Assembly: GCF_023022985.1 (NCBI RefSeq) | Contig: NZ_CP095461.1 | Span: 3,472,001 to 3,536,000, forward strand | DNA from: Arthrobacter gengyunqii | GTDB taxonomy: Bacteria > Actinomycetota > Actinomycetes > Actinomycetales > Micrococcaceae | Reading direction: 5' to 3' | DNA length: 64,000 bases | Shown here: positions 1-8,232 of the stretch, one piece after another | Layout of the letters: each line of letters begins with the position of its first letter | Position numbering within the stretch: the stretch's first letter is position 1 | The notes under the pieces: generated by a model | Database searches by the model: none | Told to the model about the DNA's origin: nothing | The model's input: the letters and a program-made list of their open reading frames with translations, nothing else | Made by a program: the position numbers and the translations under genes

Positions 1-129
1 CGAGTGGGTCACGTAGCCCACCCGGATGCCGACTCCTGAATTCACCCCGAGCTGGCCTCTTGCGGTTGCTTCCGCGGTCCAAGACACGGCGACGGCGGAC
101 ACGATCAGAACGAATTCCAGTAACCCCAT
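1..129 (-). CDS. SdpI-family-like membrane protein, N-terminal part (runs off window)
   Basis: The first 43 codons of a minus-strand gene start at the ATG at 127-129; the rest lies outside the window. The N-terminus is one hydrophobic segment followed by ATARGQLGVN and GIRVGYVTHS. The second stretch resembles the conserved segment of SdpI/YfhL C-terminal domains (GIRT-type, followed by a W..HR motif). It is a close paralog of the complete gene at 1594-1965, with 26 of 43 residues identical. SdpI proteins give immunity to a secreted killing factor in Bacillus; no such role can be claimed here. Confidence 0.7.
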   Translation of the reverse strand, partial: MGLLEFVLIVSAVAVSWTAEATARGQLGVNSGVGIRVGYVTHS

Positions 130-163
130 TGCGGAAGTCTAGTCGCGCACTGCCGGGACGCCG

Positions 164-553
164 TTACTCCGGCACGGACCGTTTGGCTCCGGCACCGCCG
201 GACTCAGGGACCGGAAACTCAACCAGGCTGGCGGTGATTCCGGCCAGGAACTGCGCCCCCAAACCCGTCAGGGAGATCTCCTTGCGTTTAGCCCCCGTGC
301 GTGGGACATCAACCTCTGCGCTGTGCAGGAGACCGCTGTCCTGCAGTCTTTTCAGGGTGCGGTAGAGACTGCGTTCGGTGATCTGCCATCCGGTGCTTGC
401 GGCAACCGCCGCTGCAACACTGGCCACCGTCACCGGCTGACGCTCGGCGACCGCCCGCAAAACCACCGGCGTCAACATCGACTTTTTGTAGGTCTCCACC
501 CAGGATTCGACCCGGGCTTCCACCCATTCCTGCTCCTCCCCGGGATGGGCCAC
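164..553 (-). CDS. PadR/winged-helix transcriptional regulator
   Basis: A 129-aa protein with a winged-helix pattern: LRAVAERQPVTVASVAAAV, then TERSLYRTLKRLQDSGLL, then a wing ending KRKEISLTGLG. This fits small PadR-like repressors. The GTG at 551-553 is chosen because a GGGAGGAC ribosome-binding site sits in front of it, inside the end of the upstream gene whose stop is at 556-558. Longer in-frame extensions run into that gene. The two genes form a translationally coupled pair, so this is probably a regulator paired with its membrane-protein partner. The effector is unknown. Confidence 0.75.
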   Translation of the reverse strand: MAHPGEEQEWVEARVESWVETYKKSMLTPVVLRAVAERQPVTVASVAAAVAASTGWQITERSLYRTLKRLQDSGLLHSAEVDVPRTGAKRKEISLTGLGAQFLAGITASLVEFPVPESGGAGAKRSVPE

Positions 554-555
554 GC

Positions 556-1008
556 TCAGTCCTCCCAGCCGCGGCCCAGCACGACGCCGGCGAGATGGAT
601 CAGCAGCCCGGCTCCCCAGGCGGCACTCATCACCAGGGTGGCACCGAACCACGGGGTGGCCAGAAGCTCATGGGCAGCGGCGCCGTCGGCTCCGCCGGAA
701 GAACCCAGGGACAGCGTACGGATGACGGCATGCAGGTTGAAGGACGCCGTTACGGTGACAAACGCAAGGGTGTGCGCGATGGCCGGCCCGAAACGGATCT
801 TGGTGAGTTTCCGGCGGGTGCACCAGAACCAGACGGCGATTCCGACTGCAACGAGGGCCGTGAGGACACCGGCGAGAAGGGTAATTCCTCCTCCGGTGAA
901 GGCGATCACTGCTTGTATTGCCGTCATGGCAACCACCAGAACCAGAAGGTACGGCAGGAGCACGGATCGGGCGTTGACTGAAGCCTGAGGCAGAGTGGAA
1001 GTAGTCAT
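556..1008 (-). CDS. four-TM membrane protein of unknown function
   Basis: A 150-aa protein with about four hydrophobic helices: roughly residues 15-40, 42-62, 80-100 and 120-145 (the last includes WGAGLLIHLAGVVLG). No catalytic motif is visible. ATG at 1006-1008 is used; an in-frame GTG nine bases upstream is possible. Neither has a strong Shine-Dalgarno sequence. It lies immediately upstream of the PadR-like gene, with only two bases between its stop and the regulator's GTG. PadR-type regulators are often paired with small integral membrane proteins, so co-regulation is likely. The function is not recognised. Confidence 0.65.
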   Translation of the reverse strand: MTTSTLPQASVNARSVLLPYLLVLVVAMTAIQAVIAFTGGGITLLAGVLTALVAVGIAVWFWCTRRKLTKIRFGPAIAHTLAFVTVTASFNLHAVIRTLSLGSSGGADGAAAHELLATPWFGATLVMSAAWGAGLLIHLAGVVLGRGWED

Positions 1009-1093
1009 GTGCGGCACTGTACCAATGGAACACTACCTGCGGAAGAGGGATCCGGCGGATGCCGGATCCCCGAAGCCGTGCGACGCTGGTTGC

Positions 1094-1516
1094 ATGGACT
1101 TGACGGTGTCGCCCGCGCTCACGATTCCCGCCTCGGAACTTGCCTGGCGCTTCTCGCGCTCGTCCGGCCCCGGCGGACAGCATGTCAACACCTCCGACAG
1201 CCGCGTGGCGCTGTCCTGGAATGTGGCCGCTTCGACGTCGCTGTCGGATACCCAGCGGCAGATCCTGCTGCGACGCCTCAAGCGGCGTCTGATCGCGGGA
1301 ACCATCACCGTCACCGCCTCCGAGCAGCGCTCCCAGCTGCGCAACCGGGAGATTGCCCTGACCAAACTTGCCGAGATGGTGGCGGACGGTCTTACTCCCG
1401 AAGCTGCCCTGCGCCGAAAGACCAAGCCGACCCGAGGCTCAAACTATCGACGTCTCGATGCCAAGAAACAACGGGGCGCCACCAAACGCCAGCGGCAGCG
1501 CCCGCCGACCGATTAG
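1094..1516 (+). CDS. arfB: alternative ribosome-rescue factor ArfB (YaeJ-type peptidyl-tRNA hydrolase)
   Basis: A 140-aa protein with the class-I release-factor GGQ motif in RSSGPGGQHVNTSDSRVAL (about residues 22-40) and a Lys/Arg-rich C-terminal tail ending KKQRGATKRQRQR. That pairing is diagnostic of ArfB, which enters the empty mRNA channel of stalled ribosomes with its basic tail and hydrolyses peptidyl-tRNA through the GGQ loop. There is no stop-codon-recognition domain. The ATG at 1094 gives the usual ArfB length. It is a single-gene unit divergent from the gene at 556-1008. Confidence 0.92.
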   Translation: MDLTVSPALTIPASELAWRFSRSSGPGGQHVNTSDSRVALSWNVAASTSLSDTQRQILLRRLKRRLIAGTITVTASEQRSQLRNREIALTKLAEMVADGLTPEAALRRKTKPTRGSNYRRLDAKKQRGATKRQRQRPPTD

Positions 1517-1593
1517 CTACCCGCCGGCACATTCCCGGCCGATGTCTCGGAGTTTCAGATCGCAGGACAGTTCAGCGGGCACGGCGGCCTCCT

Positions 1594-1965
1594 TCAGACA
1601 GCACCTTGCGCATCAACGGACCTGACGACCGTGACTTCAGCTGCCCGGTTGGCCTTAATGGAGGCGGCGATCACCAGACCCAGTGAGGCCAGGCAAGCAG
1701 CGACTCCGATGGTGCTGCCGGTTGCCTCTGAGATCCCAGGCAAAGTCAGGAGCAGAATCCCGACTACCGCCAACAGCGCCGCCGCAGCATGGAGGAGGAC
1801 TCTGGCGGCGCGATGCCCGGACAACCAGGCCTCTGGGGAGTAGGTCACGTATCCAACCCGAAGACCTATAACGCGATTGACGCCAATTTTCCCGCGAGCA
1901 GTGGCCTCAGCCGAGCATGAGAACGCAACCGCGGCCAAGATCAAGATAATTCCCATAAACCCCAT
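1594..1965 (-). CDS. SdpI-family-like membrane protein
   Basis: A 123-aa protein with an N-terminal hydrophobic segment, then GLRVGYVTYSPEAWLSGHRA (about residues 34-53), which is the SdpI/YfhL signature (a GxR block followed by W..HR). Two further hydrophobic helices follow (about 56-77 and 83-105). It is the complete paralog of the fragment at 1-129, on the same strand, with arfB and the PadR pair between them. In Bacillus, SdpI senses and neutralises the SdpC toxin; here only the domain resemblance is seen and no toxin gene is adjacent. Confidence 0.7.
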   Translation of the reverse strand: MGFMGIILILAAVAFSCSAEATARGKIGVNRVIGLRVGYVTYSPEAWLSGHRAARVLLHAAAALLAVVGILLLTLPGISEATGSTIGVAACLASLGLVIAASIKANRAAEVTVVRSVDAQGAV

Positions 1966-2045
1966 ACGAGCACCCTAGCGGGTAACTGCATCTTGCCGGG
2001 GATCTTCTGACTCTGCTGCTCCGACTGCCGGCTGCTGCGGCCGAT

Positions 2046-2930
2046 CTACTTGTTGAGTGCCTTTCCATCGGCGTCCAGGTAGTCGTGCCAGGAGCGCTTG
2101 GGCTTCCAGCCGAGCATCCTTTGAGCCTTGGCACTCGAGATGCCTGAAGCATCGGTCCGGTCGAGATCCTTCAACTGGATCTGGTCGCCGTAGTACTTCG
2201 TCAGGACCTCGGCGAAGTCGTGACCGCCCGCGTTGTCCGGTGAGGCGATGTAGAAAACTTCGTGTCCGGGCAGGTCGGATTCGGCGGCGAGGACAATGGC
2301 GTCGGCCAGGTCATACACGTCGATGTAGCTCCACAACCCGGGGCTGAGCACTGAAGCGTCGCGGATCTGCGGGCCCAGATTGTTTTCGTAGTTGCCCTCG
2401 AACTGCACCCAGCTGGGCCGGATGGAGATGCATTGGATGTCCGACCGGGCAACAGCGGCGTCCATGAGCTGCTCGCTGAAGTGCTTGGCGAGCGCGTACG
2501 GGTCCTGCGGGTGGATCGGGTGCTCTTCATCCACGGGGGCGTACTCCGGAAGGAAATCGCGTTCCGGGAAGAAAAAGCCGGGCACGGTTTCGCTGGAGAG
2601 GAAGACAAAACGCTTGATGCCGAAGCTGACGGCTGCCTCAAGGACGTTGAACGTGGACATGAGGTTGTTCTGGAAGACAACGTGGGGAGCGTGGCCCGTG
2701 GGCTCGGGGATGGCGGCAATGTGCACGACGGCGTCGGCTCCCTTGACGACGGCGTAGGCCTGGCCGGCGTCGGTGAGGTCGGCCATGACGTAGCGCGGCG
2801 TGCCTTCCGGCTTCCGCTCGTAGCTTGGCCGGCTGAGGTCGGTGGTGATGACTTCGTGTCCGGCGTCGATCATTGCCTGCGTGGCGGCGCGTCCGACTTT
2901 TCCGTGGGCTCCGGTGATGAGGACTTTCAT
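2046..2930 (-). CDS. NAD(P)-dependent epimerase/dehydratase (extended SDR)
   Basis: A 294-aa extended short-chain dehydrogenase. The Rossmann motif is ITGAHGKVG near residue 4, and ADLTDAGQAY and VVHIAAIPEP follow in the expected order. The catalytic region contains LSSETVPG and YALAKHFSEQ (Y-x3-K). ATG at 2928-2930 is used because AAGGAG precedes it. It resembles UDP-glucose epimerase or uronate dehydrogenase relatives acting on sugars, but the substrate cannot be read from the sequence. It appears monocistronic. Confidence 0.85.
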   Translation of the reverse strand: MKVLITGAHGKVGRAATQAMIDAGHEVITTDLSRPSYERKPEGTPRYVMADLTDAGQAYAVVKGADAVVHIAAIPEPTGHAPHVVFQNNLMSTFNVLEAAVSFGIKRFVFLSSETVPGFFFPERDFLPEYAPVDEEHPIHPQDPYALAKHFSEQLMDAAVARSDIQCISIRPSWVQFEGNYENNLGPQIRDASVLSPGLWSYIDVYDLADAIVLAAESDLPGHEVFYIASPDNAGGHDFAEVLTKYYGDQIQLKDLDRTDASGISSAKAQRMLGWKPKRSWHDYLDADGKALNK

Positions 2931-3157
2931 GGTTGCTCCTTGGATGTGATGCACGTCGGATCTGTGCTGTCGGATTCATTGCACGTCGCCCGAGTATAGG
3001 TCAAGGAATCGTGCGGGACTCAGCCACATGACTTCGGGACACAGCTTATAAAATTGGGGATATGCCCCGAACCGATGCAATACAGGTTCGGCCCCGGGAG
3101 TCTGGTCGAAGAGCCCTCCCCAAGCGTCCTCCCTCATCAACTACTGAAAGGAAGACC

Positions 3158-3511
3158 GTGAGCATCCCGATCCTCGAGTTCGCTTCCCACACCAAAGGCA
3201 GGAACGCACAGGTTCGCATTTTCCACGACCGCATTGAGTGGGAATTGAAACGGGGCCTGTCCGCCGGCAAGCTCACTGCCGGGGTTTTGACTGCGGGCGT
3301 ATCCCTCTTGGGCACCGGGGTGAAGCACGGAAACGCCTTCACGGAGATGATCCCGCTCAAGAGAGTTTCATCTGTGGTCACAAGGCGTGACGGAATGATG
3401 TACACCATCGTTTCCGTGATCACGACCGGAAACACCATCGATTTCCGCGTCTCCCACTCCGAGGCAAAGCACATAACGGACACGCTGAACCGCCTCATCA
3501 TGCAGGCGTGA
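3158..3511 (+). CDS. PH-domain-like cytoplasmic protein of unknown function
   Basis: A 117-aa protein starting at the GTG behind GAAAGGAAGACC. The pattern (ASHTKGRNAQVRIFHDRIEWE, then a Gly-rich GKLTAGVLTAGVSLLG, then MIPLKRVSSVVTRRDGM and GNTIDFRVSHSEA) matches the N-terminal part of actinobacterial proteins that usually carry a short C-terminal SHOCT domain. No SHOCT segment is present here. The beta-strand-rich layout suggests a bacterial pleckstrin-homology-like fold. An in-frame ATG at 3062 would add 32 poorly conserved residues and is less likely. No function is known. Confidence 0.65.
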   Translation: MSIPILEFASHTKGRNAQVRIFHDRIEWELKRGLSAGKLTAGVLTAGVSLLGTGVKHGNAFTEMIPLKRVSSVVTRRDGMMYTIVSVITTGNTIDFRVSHSEAKHITDTLNRLIMQA

Positions 3512-3560
3512 CCATTCGGCGTCGTTTCGACGTAACTGATTGGCCTCTTTGCCGACAGAG

Positions 3561-3604
3561 AAAGGGGCCTGCTTTCCTTTGTGACAAGGAAACAGACCCC
3601 TTTT
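3561..3604. terminator. bidirectional hairpin terminator
   Basis: AAAGGGGCCTG-CTTTCCTT pairs across a short loop with AAGGAAACAGACCCCTTT and ends in TTTT on the plus strand. On the minus strand it begins with an A run, so it can also terminate leftward transcription. It separates the convergent PH-like gene and the tRNA gene. Confidence 0.75.
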
Positions 3605-3611
3605 GAAAGGG

Positions 3612-3684
3612 TGGAGCTTAGGGGAATCGAACCCCTGACCTTTTCATTGCGAACGAAACGCTCTACCAACTGAGCTAAAGCCCC
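3612..3684 (-). tRNA. tRNA-Ala (anticodon CGC)
   Basis: The minus strand folds as a complete 73-nt cloverleaf. The acceptor GGGGCTT pairs with AAGCTCC, with one G-U pair. The D arm is GCTCAGTTGGTAGAGC. The anticodon stem TTTCG/TGAAA holds the loop TTCGCAA, and the T arm is AGGGGTTCGATTCCCCT. Loop positions 34-36 read CGC, decoding the alanine codon GCG. The discriminator base is A, and CCA is not encoded. A TAGAAT -10-like hexamer lies about 42 bases upstream (3726-3731). Confidence 0.95.
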
Positions 3685-3915
3685 AGCCCGGCCAAAGCCG
3701 GACAGCCCCTGAGGGCATAAGCACGATTCTAGACCCGGGCACAGGCCCATAGGCAAATCGCCGCGGCGTTCTGGCTGCCCGCGGCACCTGCGGCCGCTCC
3801 AGCTCTGGTCCGGTCTTCCGGCACGGAGCTATCCTGACAGCCCGGGCCGCAGAACTTCCCGGCCGCACTCCCCGCGAAACCGCACCAATCAGCGAACGCA
3901 AAAAGGAGCAGTGCC

Positions 3916-4335
3916 ATGAGCCTCATCGAATCCATCCTCAGCGAACGTCCCGACGGCGCCGGAACGGACCTCGAAGCCGTCTCCACCTGCGTCATCGCCT
4001 GCTTTGACTGCGTCCAGGTCTGCACCGCCTGCGCCGACGCCTGCCTCAGTGAGGACATGCTCGGCGACATGGTGGAGTGCATCCGCAAGGACCTCAACTG
4101 CGCCGACATTTGCGCCGCCACCGGAACGGTGGTGGCCCGGGTCGGAACCCGGTACGCCGGCTATCCGGACAGCACGGCGGCTCTGCTGCGTGCCTGTGCC
4201 GCAGCCTGCCGCCAGTGCGCGGAAGAATGCGCCCAGCATGCCGCCGAACACGGACACTGCCGGATCTGTGCGGAAACCTGCCGCCGCTGCGCCGCCATGT
4301 GCGAAGAACTGCTGGTGGTCATGTCCCGCAGCTGA
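3916..4335 (+). CDS. cysteine-rich four-helix-bundle copper-storage protein (Csp-like)
   Basis: A 139-aa protein with 18 cysteines arranged as CxxxC and CxxC repeats on predicted helices: CVIACFDCVQVCTACADAC, then CIRKDLNCADIC, then CAAACRQCAEEC, then CRICAETCRRCAAMC. This is the hallmark of the DUF326/Csp family, in which a four-helix bundle lined with Cys thiolates stores many Cu(I) ions. No signal peptide or Tat motif is present, so it should be cytosolic like Csp3. AAGGAG lies seven bases before the ATG. No copper regulator gene is adjacent. Confidence 0.9.
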   Translation: MSLIESILSERPDGAGTDLEAVSTCVIACFDCVQVCTACADACLSEDMLGDMVECIRKDLNCADICAATGTVVARVGTRYAGYPDSTAALLRACAAACRQCAEECAQHAAEHGHCRICAETCRRCAAMCEELLVVMSRS

Positions 4336-4383
4336 GGAAACCCCTGCCCGCCAACGGCTGGCCCTACGACGACGGCCAGCCGG

Positions 4384-4899
4384 CTACAAACCGGCCGCCA
4401 CCACCATCCCGCGGAGGTAGGCGGCCTGGCCAACATGTTCCAGCCCGTCACCGAGGATGCTGATCAGCCGTACCCCCAGGGTTACGGGCGGATCCCAGGC
4501 GGTGTCCACCACTTGATCCAGGTCCTGTCCGGAAAGACCGGAGACAAAGGCAGACGTGCGCGAATGCACCGCCTCGTAATATCCGAGCAGCACGTCCGCC
4601 GACGGCACCTGAACGAGGGCCACCTGGTCGGAATCGTGGCCGTATCCGGTGTCTTCGACAGCAAGCGGCAGCCCCACCCGCTCGTACCAGCCATCTGCGG
4701 TCCAAGCCTGTTCATGCCCGGCCAACGGAGCAATCTGGGCATCCTCACCCCGGGCTAAATGCCAGATCAGCCAGGAAATGGAGTTGCCCTGCGGGTAGGG
4801 GCGGTGGTTCAACGCCGCCGCGTCCAAGCCGTGGGTTGCCTGGCGGACGGTCTGGGGAAGGCGGCCGAAGGCGTCGATGAGGAGATCGCTCTGTTCCAT
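4384..4899 (-). CDS. DinB-superfamily (DUF664-like) protein
   Basis: A 171-aa helical protein starting at the ATG at 4897-4899 behind TTGGAGC. The DinB-like metal motif is visible: NSISWLIWHLARGEDAQIA supplies the first His (about residue 49), and the helix GDGLEHVGQAAYLRG near the C-terminus supplies another. Family members are thiol-dependent transferases or metal hydrolases, some using mycothiol, but the substrate is not predictable. It is convergent with the copper-storage gene, with a 48-bp gap. Confidence 0.8.
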   Translation of the reverse strand: MEQSDLLIDAFGRLPQTVRQATHGLDAAALNHRPYPQGNSISWLIWHLARGEDAQIAPLAGHEQAWTADGWYERVGLPLAVEDTGYGHDSDQVALVQVPSADVLLGYYEAVHSRTSAFVSGLSGQDLDQVVDTAWDPPVTLGVRLISILGDGLEHVGQAAYLRGMVVAAGL

Positions 4900-5089
4900 G
4901 TCAGTGCTCCAAGGGTTACGGTGACGGGCGGCCGCAGCGGCAACGTGCAGGGCGCGGCACACAGGATCGCGGCAATCCTTTCACGGGCACACGCGCCGGG
5001 AAAGAGCAGCGGCGCGCACCGGGGGCCACTGCGAAAAAAGGCACCTGCAACCGGGTGCATCCGGGTGCAGGCAGTCCTAAACTTTCCGC

Positions 5090-5314
5090 ATGAGTTGGAC
5101 CGACGAGCGTCCTCCATGGCTTCCGCCCCTGCCCTCGCCCCACCCCGGCCGCATCCGCATCGTGGTGGGCATGACCATGGTGGTTGCCTGCATGCTGGGA
5201 ATCCTGGTTGTTGCCTTTCTGGGCGAAACCCTGAGCATGTACACCTGGTGGCCGCTGGCTGCCGGCCTCACGTTCCTGATGTCCGGCCTGCTGAGCCGCC
5301 GCCGGATGCCGTAG
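5090..5314 (+). CDS. small two-TM membrane protein
   Basis: A 74-aa protein. A Pro-rich soluble N-terminus (about residues 1-22) is followed by two hydrophobic helices, roughly 24-45 and 50-68, ending in SRRRMP. Positive charges on both ends suggest the termini face the cytoplasm. No domain is recognised. It sits 41 bases upstream of the IclR-type gene on the same strand and could be co-transcribed with it. No clear ribosome-binding site is visible, which keeps confidence moderate. Confidence 0.55.
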   Translation: MSWTDERPPWLPPLPSPHPGRIRIVVGMTMVVACMLGILVVAFLGETLSMYTWWPLAAGLTFLMSGLLSRRRMP

Positions 5315-5355
5315 CCGCAGCCGTTCCTGCGCCGAGTCATCCTAAGATGGGGCTC

Positions 5356-6102
5356 ATGACTGAACCCTCCGGCCCTTCCGCATCCGCACCTTCCCCGGGG
5401 TCCGGCGGAGCCGGGTCCTTGTCCCAGACCCTCTCGCGCGGCCTGCGGGCGCTGGAACTGCTGGCCGACGCCGAGGCGCCGATGACCATCGCTGAACTGT
5501 CCCAGGGCCTCGGCGTCCACCGCTCCATCGCCTACCGCATCCTGCGGACGCTCGAGGCACATTCGCTGGTAATGCGCGACGACGCCGGCCGGGTGGCGAC
5601 GGCGCCCGGCCTCGCCGCGCTGGCCCGCGGCGTATCCCGGGACCTCCAGACGGCGGCATTGCCCGAGCTGACGGTGCTGGCCGATGAACTCTCCATGACC
5701 GCGTTCGTGGCTGTGTGGGATCAGCATGACTGCGTCACGCTGGTGACGGTGGAGCCAAGACACAGCCGCACGGCACTGGTTCAGCGGCCGGGAACCCGGC
5801 ACTCCTTCGCCTCCGGAGCCCCCGGCATTGCCATTCAGTCCGCCGTGGGCGAGGAACAATGGGCCAAGCTGGCCCCCGGGCAGCCCTACCGGCCGGAATC
5901 CACTCTGGCCCGAACCCGGGGTTATGCGGTCAGCCACGACGAAGTCATCGGCGGAGTCTCCGCCGTGGCATCGCCCATCACCGTGTCCGGGCAGCTGCCT
6001 GCGGCCGTGTCGGTGGTGTACTTCGGTTCCGGCAGGGATGAGGAAACCCTGGGCCGGCGGCTGGCGAAAACCGCACGCCTGATCACTGCCCGGCTGAACT
6101 AA
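5356..6102 (+). CDS. IclR-family transcriptional regulator
   Basis: A 248-aa regulator. After a disordered Ser/Pro/Gly leader (about 1-20), the winged helix covers LSRGLRALELLADAEAPMTIA to VHRSIAYRILRTLEAHSLV (about 25-70). The effector domain follows, with LPELTVLADELSMTAFVAV and an ending LRLRRR-free GRRLAKTARLITARL. IclR proteins usually control catabolic genes; the target here is unknown. A second ATG nine bases upstream (5347) is possible. The next gene is a metal ATPase, but IclR regulators are not known as metal sensors, so a link is not implied. Confidence 0.85.
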   Translation: MTEPSGPSASAPSPGSGGAGSLSQTLSRGLRALELLADAEAPMTIAELSQGLGVHRSIAYRILRTLEAHSLVMRDDAGRVATAPGLAALARGVSRDLQTAALPELTVLADELSMTAFVAVWDQHDCVTLVTVEPRHSRTALVQRPGTRHSFASGAPGIAIQSAVGEEQWAKLAPGQPYRPESTLARTRGYAVSHDEVIGGVSAVASPITVSGQLPAAVSVVYFGSGRDEETLGRRLAKTARLITARLN

Positions 6103-6106
6103 TCCG

Positions 6107-6140
6107 GCGTGGGCAGTCAGGCCCGCGTGGGCAGTTAGGC
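6107..6140. repeat. 16-bp direct repeat, two copies
   Basis: GCGTGGGCAGTCAGGC (6107-6122) is followed by GCGTGGGCAGTTAGGC (6125-6140), differing at one base with an 18-bp period. It lies between the IclR stop and the ATPase start. It could be a regulator site or a local duplication. Confidence 0.5.
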
Positions 6141-6190
6141 AAGCCAAATCTTGCTGGCGGGGCGCGCACAGCAGGCCTATAACAAGAGAC

Positions 6191-8113
6191 ATGACAGTTC
6201 TTCGCGCAATCCGGAAGTACCCGGTGGTGGCGGCAACCGTCGTCGTCGGCTTGGCAGTTTTTGCGCTGCTCGGAGCCGATCTGGACACCGCCGCCGCCTG
6301 GCTGGCCTCAACTTACGCCGTGCTTATCGCGGCTGGAGCCGGCGTCCGCATGATCCGGGACATTATGCACGGCCACTGGGGCCTGGACATCCTGGCGGTG
6401 GTGGCCATCCTCTCCACCGTGGCGGTGGGCGAATACGTCGCCTCGCTGATCATCGTGCTCATGCTCTCCGGCGGCGAAGCCCTGGAAGACTACGCGGCGG
6501 GACGGGCACGCGGAGAACTGGATGCCCTGCTTTCCCGGGCGCCGCAGGCAGCGCACCGCTTGCCGCCCAACTCCCAAACACCCGCGGATATCGCCGCAGA
6601 CGAGGTGGTTCCGGGTGACGTTCTCCTGGTCAAACCCGCCGAGCTGGTTCCCGTGGACGGCGTCCTGCTCAGCCCGGAAGGCAGCTTTGACGAATCCTCG
6701 CTGACCGGAGAACCGCTGCCGGTGACCATCTCCGAGGGACAAACAGTGATGAGCGGCTCGGTCAACGGATCGCAGGCTGTGCTGATCCGGGCAACGGCGG
6801 CAACGGCGGACAGCCAATACCAGCGCATCGTCGCCCTGGTGCGCGAGGCCGCGGAATCCAAAGCGCCGGTGGTCCGGCTGGCGGACCGTTTTGCCGTCCC
6901 GTTCACTGTCTTTTCCCTGCTCCTTGCCGGCGTTGCCTGGTGGGTGAGCGGGGAGCCGGTCCGTTTCGCCGAGGTGCTGGTGCTGGCCACTCCGTGCCCC
7001 CTGCTGATCGCTGCACCGGTGGCCTTCATGGGCGGCATGAGCCGGGCCGCCAAGGACGGCATCATCGTCAAGGGCGGAGCAACCCTGCAGCAGCTGGCCG
7101 GAGCCCGCAGCATTGCCTTCGACAAGACCGGCACGCTGACCTACGGCAAACCCGAGCTGACAGCCATTCAGCCCGCTTCCTCCTTCACCGCCGAGGACGT
7201 GCTGCGGCTGGCGGCCTCCGCTGAACAGTATTCATCCCATGTGCTGGCCGCTGCCGTGCAGAATGCCGCCCAGGAACGCGGGCTGCAGCTGAGCCCGGCC
7301 ACCACCGCTTCCGAAGTTGCGACCAACGGCGTGCGGGCGATTGTGGACGGCCGCACCGTTCTCGTGGGCAAGCGCCGCTTCGTTGAGGCTGAGGCTCCGG
7401 ACACCGGAGACGGCGCTGAAGCGCCGGCCGGAGCGCCCGGAGCCGGTCAGCTCAGGGTGTACGTGGCCGTGGACGGACACTTCGCCGGCACCCTGCTGCT
7501 CAGTGACACGCCGCGGCGGAACGCAAAAGCCACTTTGGAGCGGCTCGCCCGGCTCGGCTTGGAACCGCCCGTCATGCTCACCGGGGACGGCCCTGCTTCG
7601 GCGGAAAGCACCGCTGCGGCCTTGGGAATCCAGCAGGTCCACGCGGAGCTCCTGCCCGAAGACAAGGTCCGGCTGGTCGCAGCGATGCCCTCGCGTCCGG
7701 TGATCATGGTGGGCGACGGTGTCAATGACGCGCCGGTGCTGGCTGCGGCCGACGTCGGCATTGCCATGGGCGCACGCGGTTCAACCGCCGCGGGAGAATC
7801 AGCCGACGCGGTGATCGCAACGGACGACATTTCCAAGGTGTCAGACGCCGTCATCATTGGCCGGCGGACGATGCGGATTGCACTGGGCAGCATCTGGCTG
7901 GGCATCTCCCTCAGCGTCGGGCTGATGGTGGCGGCGGCCTTCGGGTTCATCCCCGCCGTGGCCGGCGCTCTGATCCAGGAGCTCGTGGACCTGGCCGCCA
8001 TCCTCAACGCCCTGCGAGCCCTGGGCGGCGGATCCGCCTCGGAGAAGCTGCAGCCCGGGGCCAGGGCGCTCCCGCAGCCGCGCGACTCTGTAACGCGGCC
8101 GGCTCAGAACTGA
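6191..8113 (+). CDS. heavy-metal translocating P-type ATPase with TPC membrane motif
   Basis: A 640-aa P1B-type ATPase. The actuator motif TGE is at residues 172-174, the transmembrane metal-binding motif is TPCPLL (T267-P-C-P) rather than CPC or CPH, the phosphorylation site is D311 in DKTGTLT, and the hinge is GDGVNDAP around 508-515. The usual HP dipeptide in the ATP-binding domain is HV (350-351 in SSHVLA). There is no N-terminal heavy-metal domain. About eight membrane helices are predicted. It should export a metal from the cytoplasm, but the altered motif means the ion cannot be assigned. Codon use is like its neighbours. Confidence 0.9.
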   Translation: MTVLRAIRKYPVVAATVVVGLAVFALLGADLDTAAAWLASTYAVLIAAGAGVRMIRDIMHGHWGLDILAVVAILSTVAVGEYVASLIIVLMLSGGEALEDYAAGRARGELDALLSRAPQAAHRLPPNSQTPADIAADEVVPGDVLLVKPAELVPVDGVLLSPEGSFDESSLTGEPLPVTISEGQTVMSGSVNGSQAVLIRATAATADSQYQRIVALVREAAESKAPVVRLADRFAVPFTVFSLLLAGVAWWVSGEPVRFAEVLVLATPCPLLIAAPVAFMGGMSRAAKDGIIVKGGATLQQLAGARSIAFDKTGTLTYGKPELTAIQPASSFTAEDVLRLAASAEQYSSHVLAAAVQNAAQERGLQLSPATTASEVATNGVRAIVDGRTVLVGKRRFVEAEAPDTGDGAEAPAGAPGAGQLRVYVAVDGHFAGTLLLSDTPRRNAKATLERLARLGLEPPVMLTGDGPASAESTAAALGIQQVHAELLPEDKVRLVAAMPSRPVIMVGDGVNDAPVLAAADVGIAMGARGSTAAGESADAVIATDDISKVSDAVIIGRRTMRIALGSIWLGISLSVGLMVAAAFGFIPAVAGALIQELVDLAAILNALRALGGGSASEKLQPGARALPQPRDSVTRPAQN

Positions 8114-8129
8114 AGTCTGCGAAACAGTC

Positions 8130-8155
8130 CTCCGGCCGCGGGCCCGCTTCCGGAG
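8130..8155. terminator. possible weak terminator hairpin
   Basis: CTCCGG (8130-8135) pairs with CCGGAG (8150-8155) around an inner GC palindrome, just downstream of the ATPase gene. There is no T tract, so termination is only possible. Confidence 0.3.
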
Positions 8156-8232
8156 ACAACAGCAGGGATAATGGTCTTTCGTCCGCCGCACTTGCCGCGG
8201 ACGGTCGGAGGCAGCACAGCGAGGGGACGTTC

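Noticed and set aside
3062..3157. Earlier ATG for the PH-like protein
   Set aside because: The added 32 residues are Arg/Pro-rich; the GTG at 3158 has a good ribosome-binding site and the conserved domain begins there.
5077..6288. A 403-codon minus-strand frame opposite the IclR gene
   Set aside because: Contains direct-repeat peptide from the 16-bp DNA repeat and no recognisable fold.
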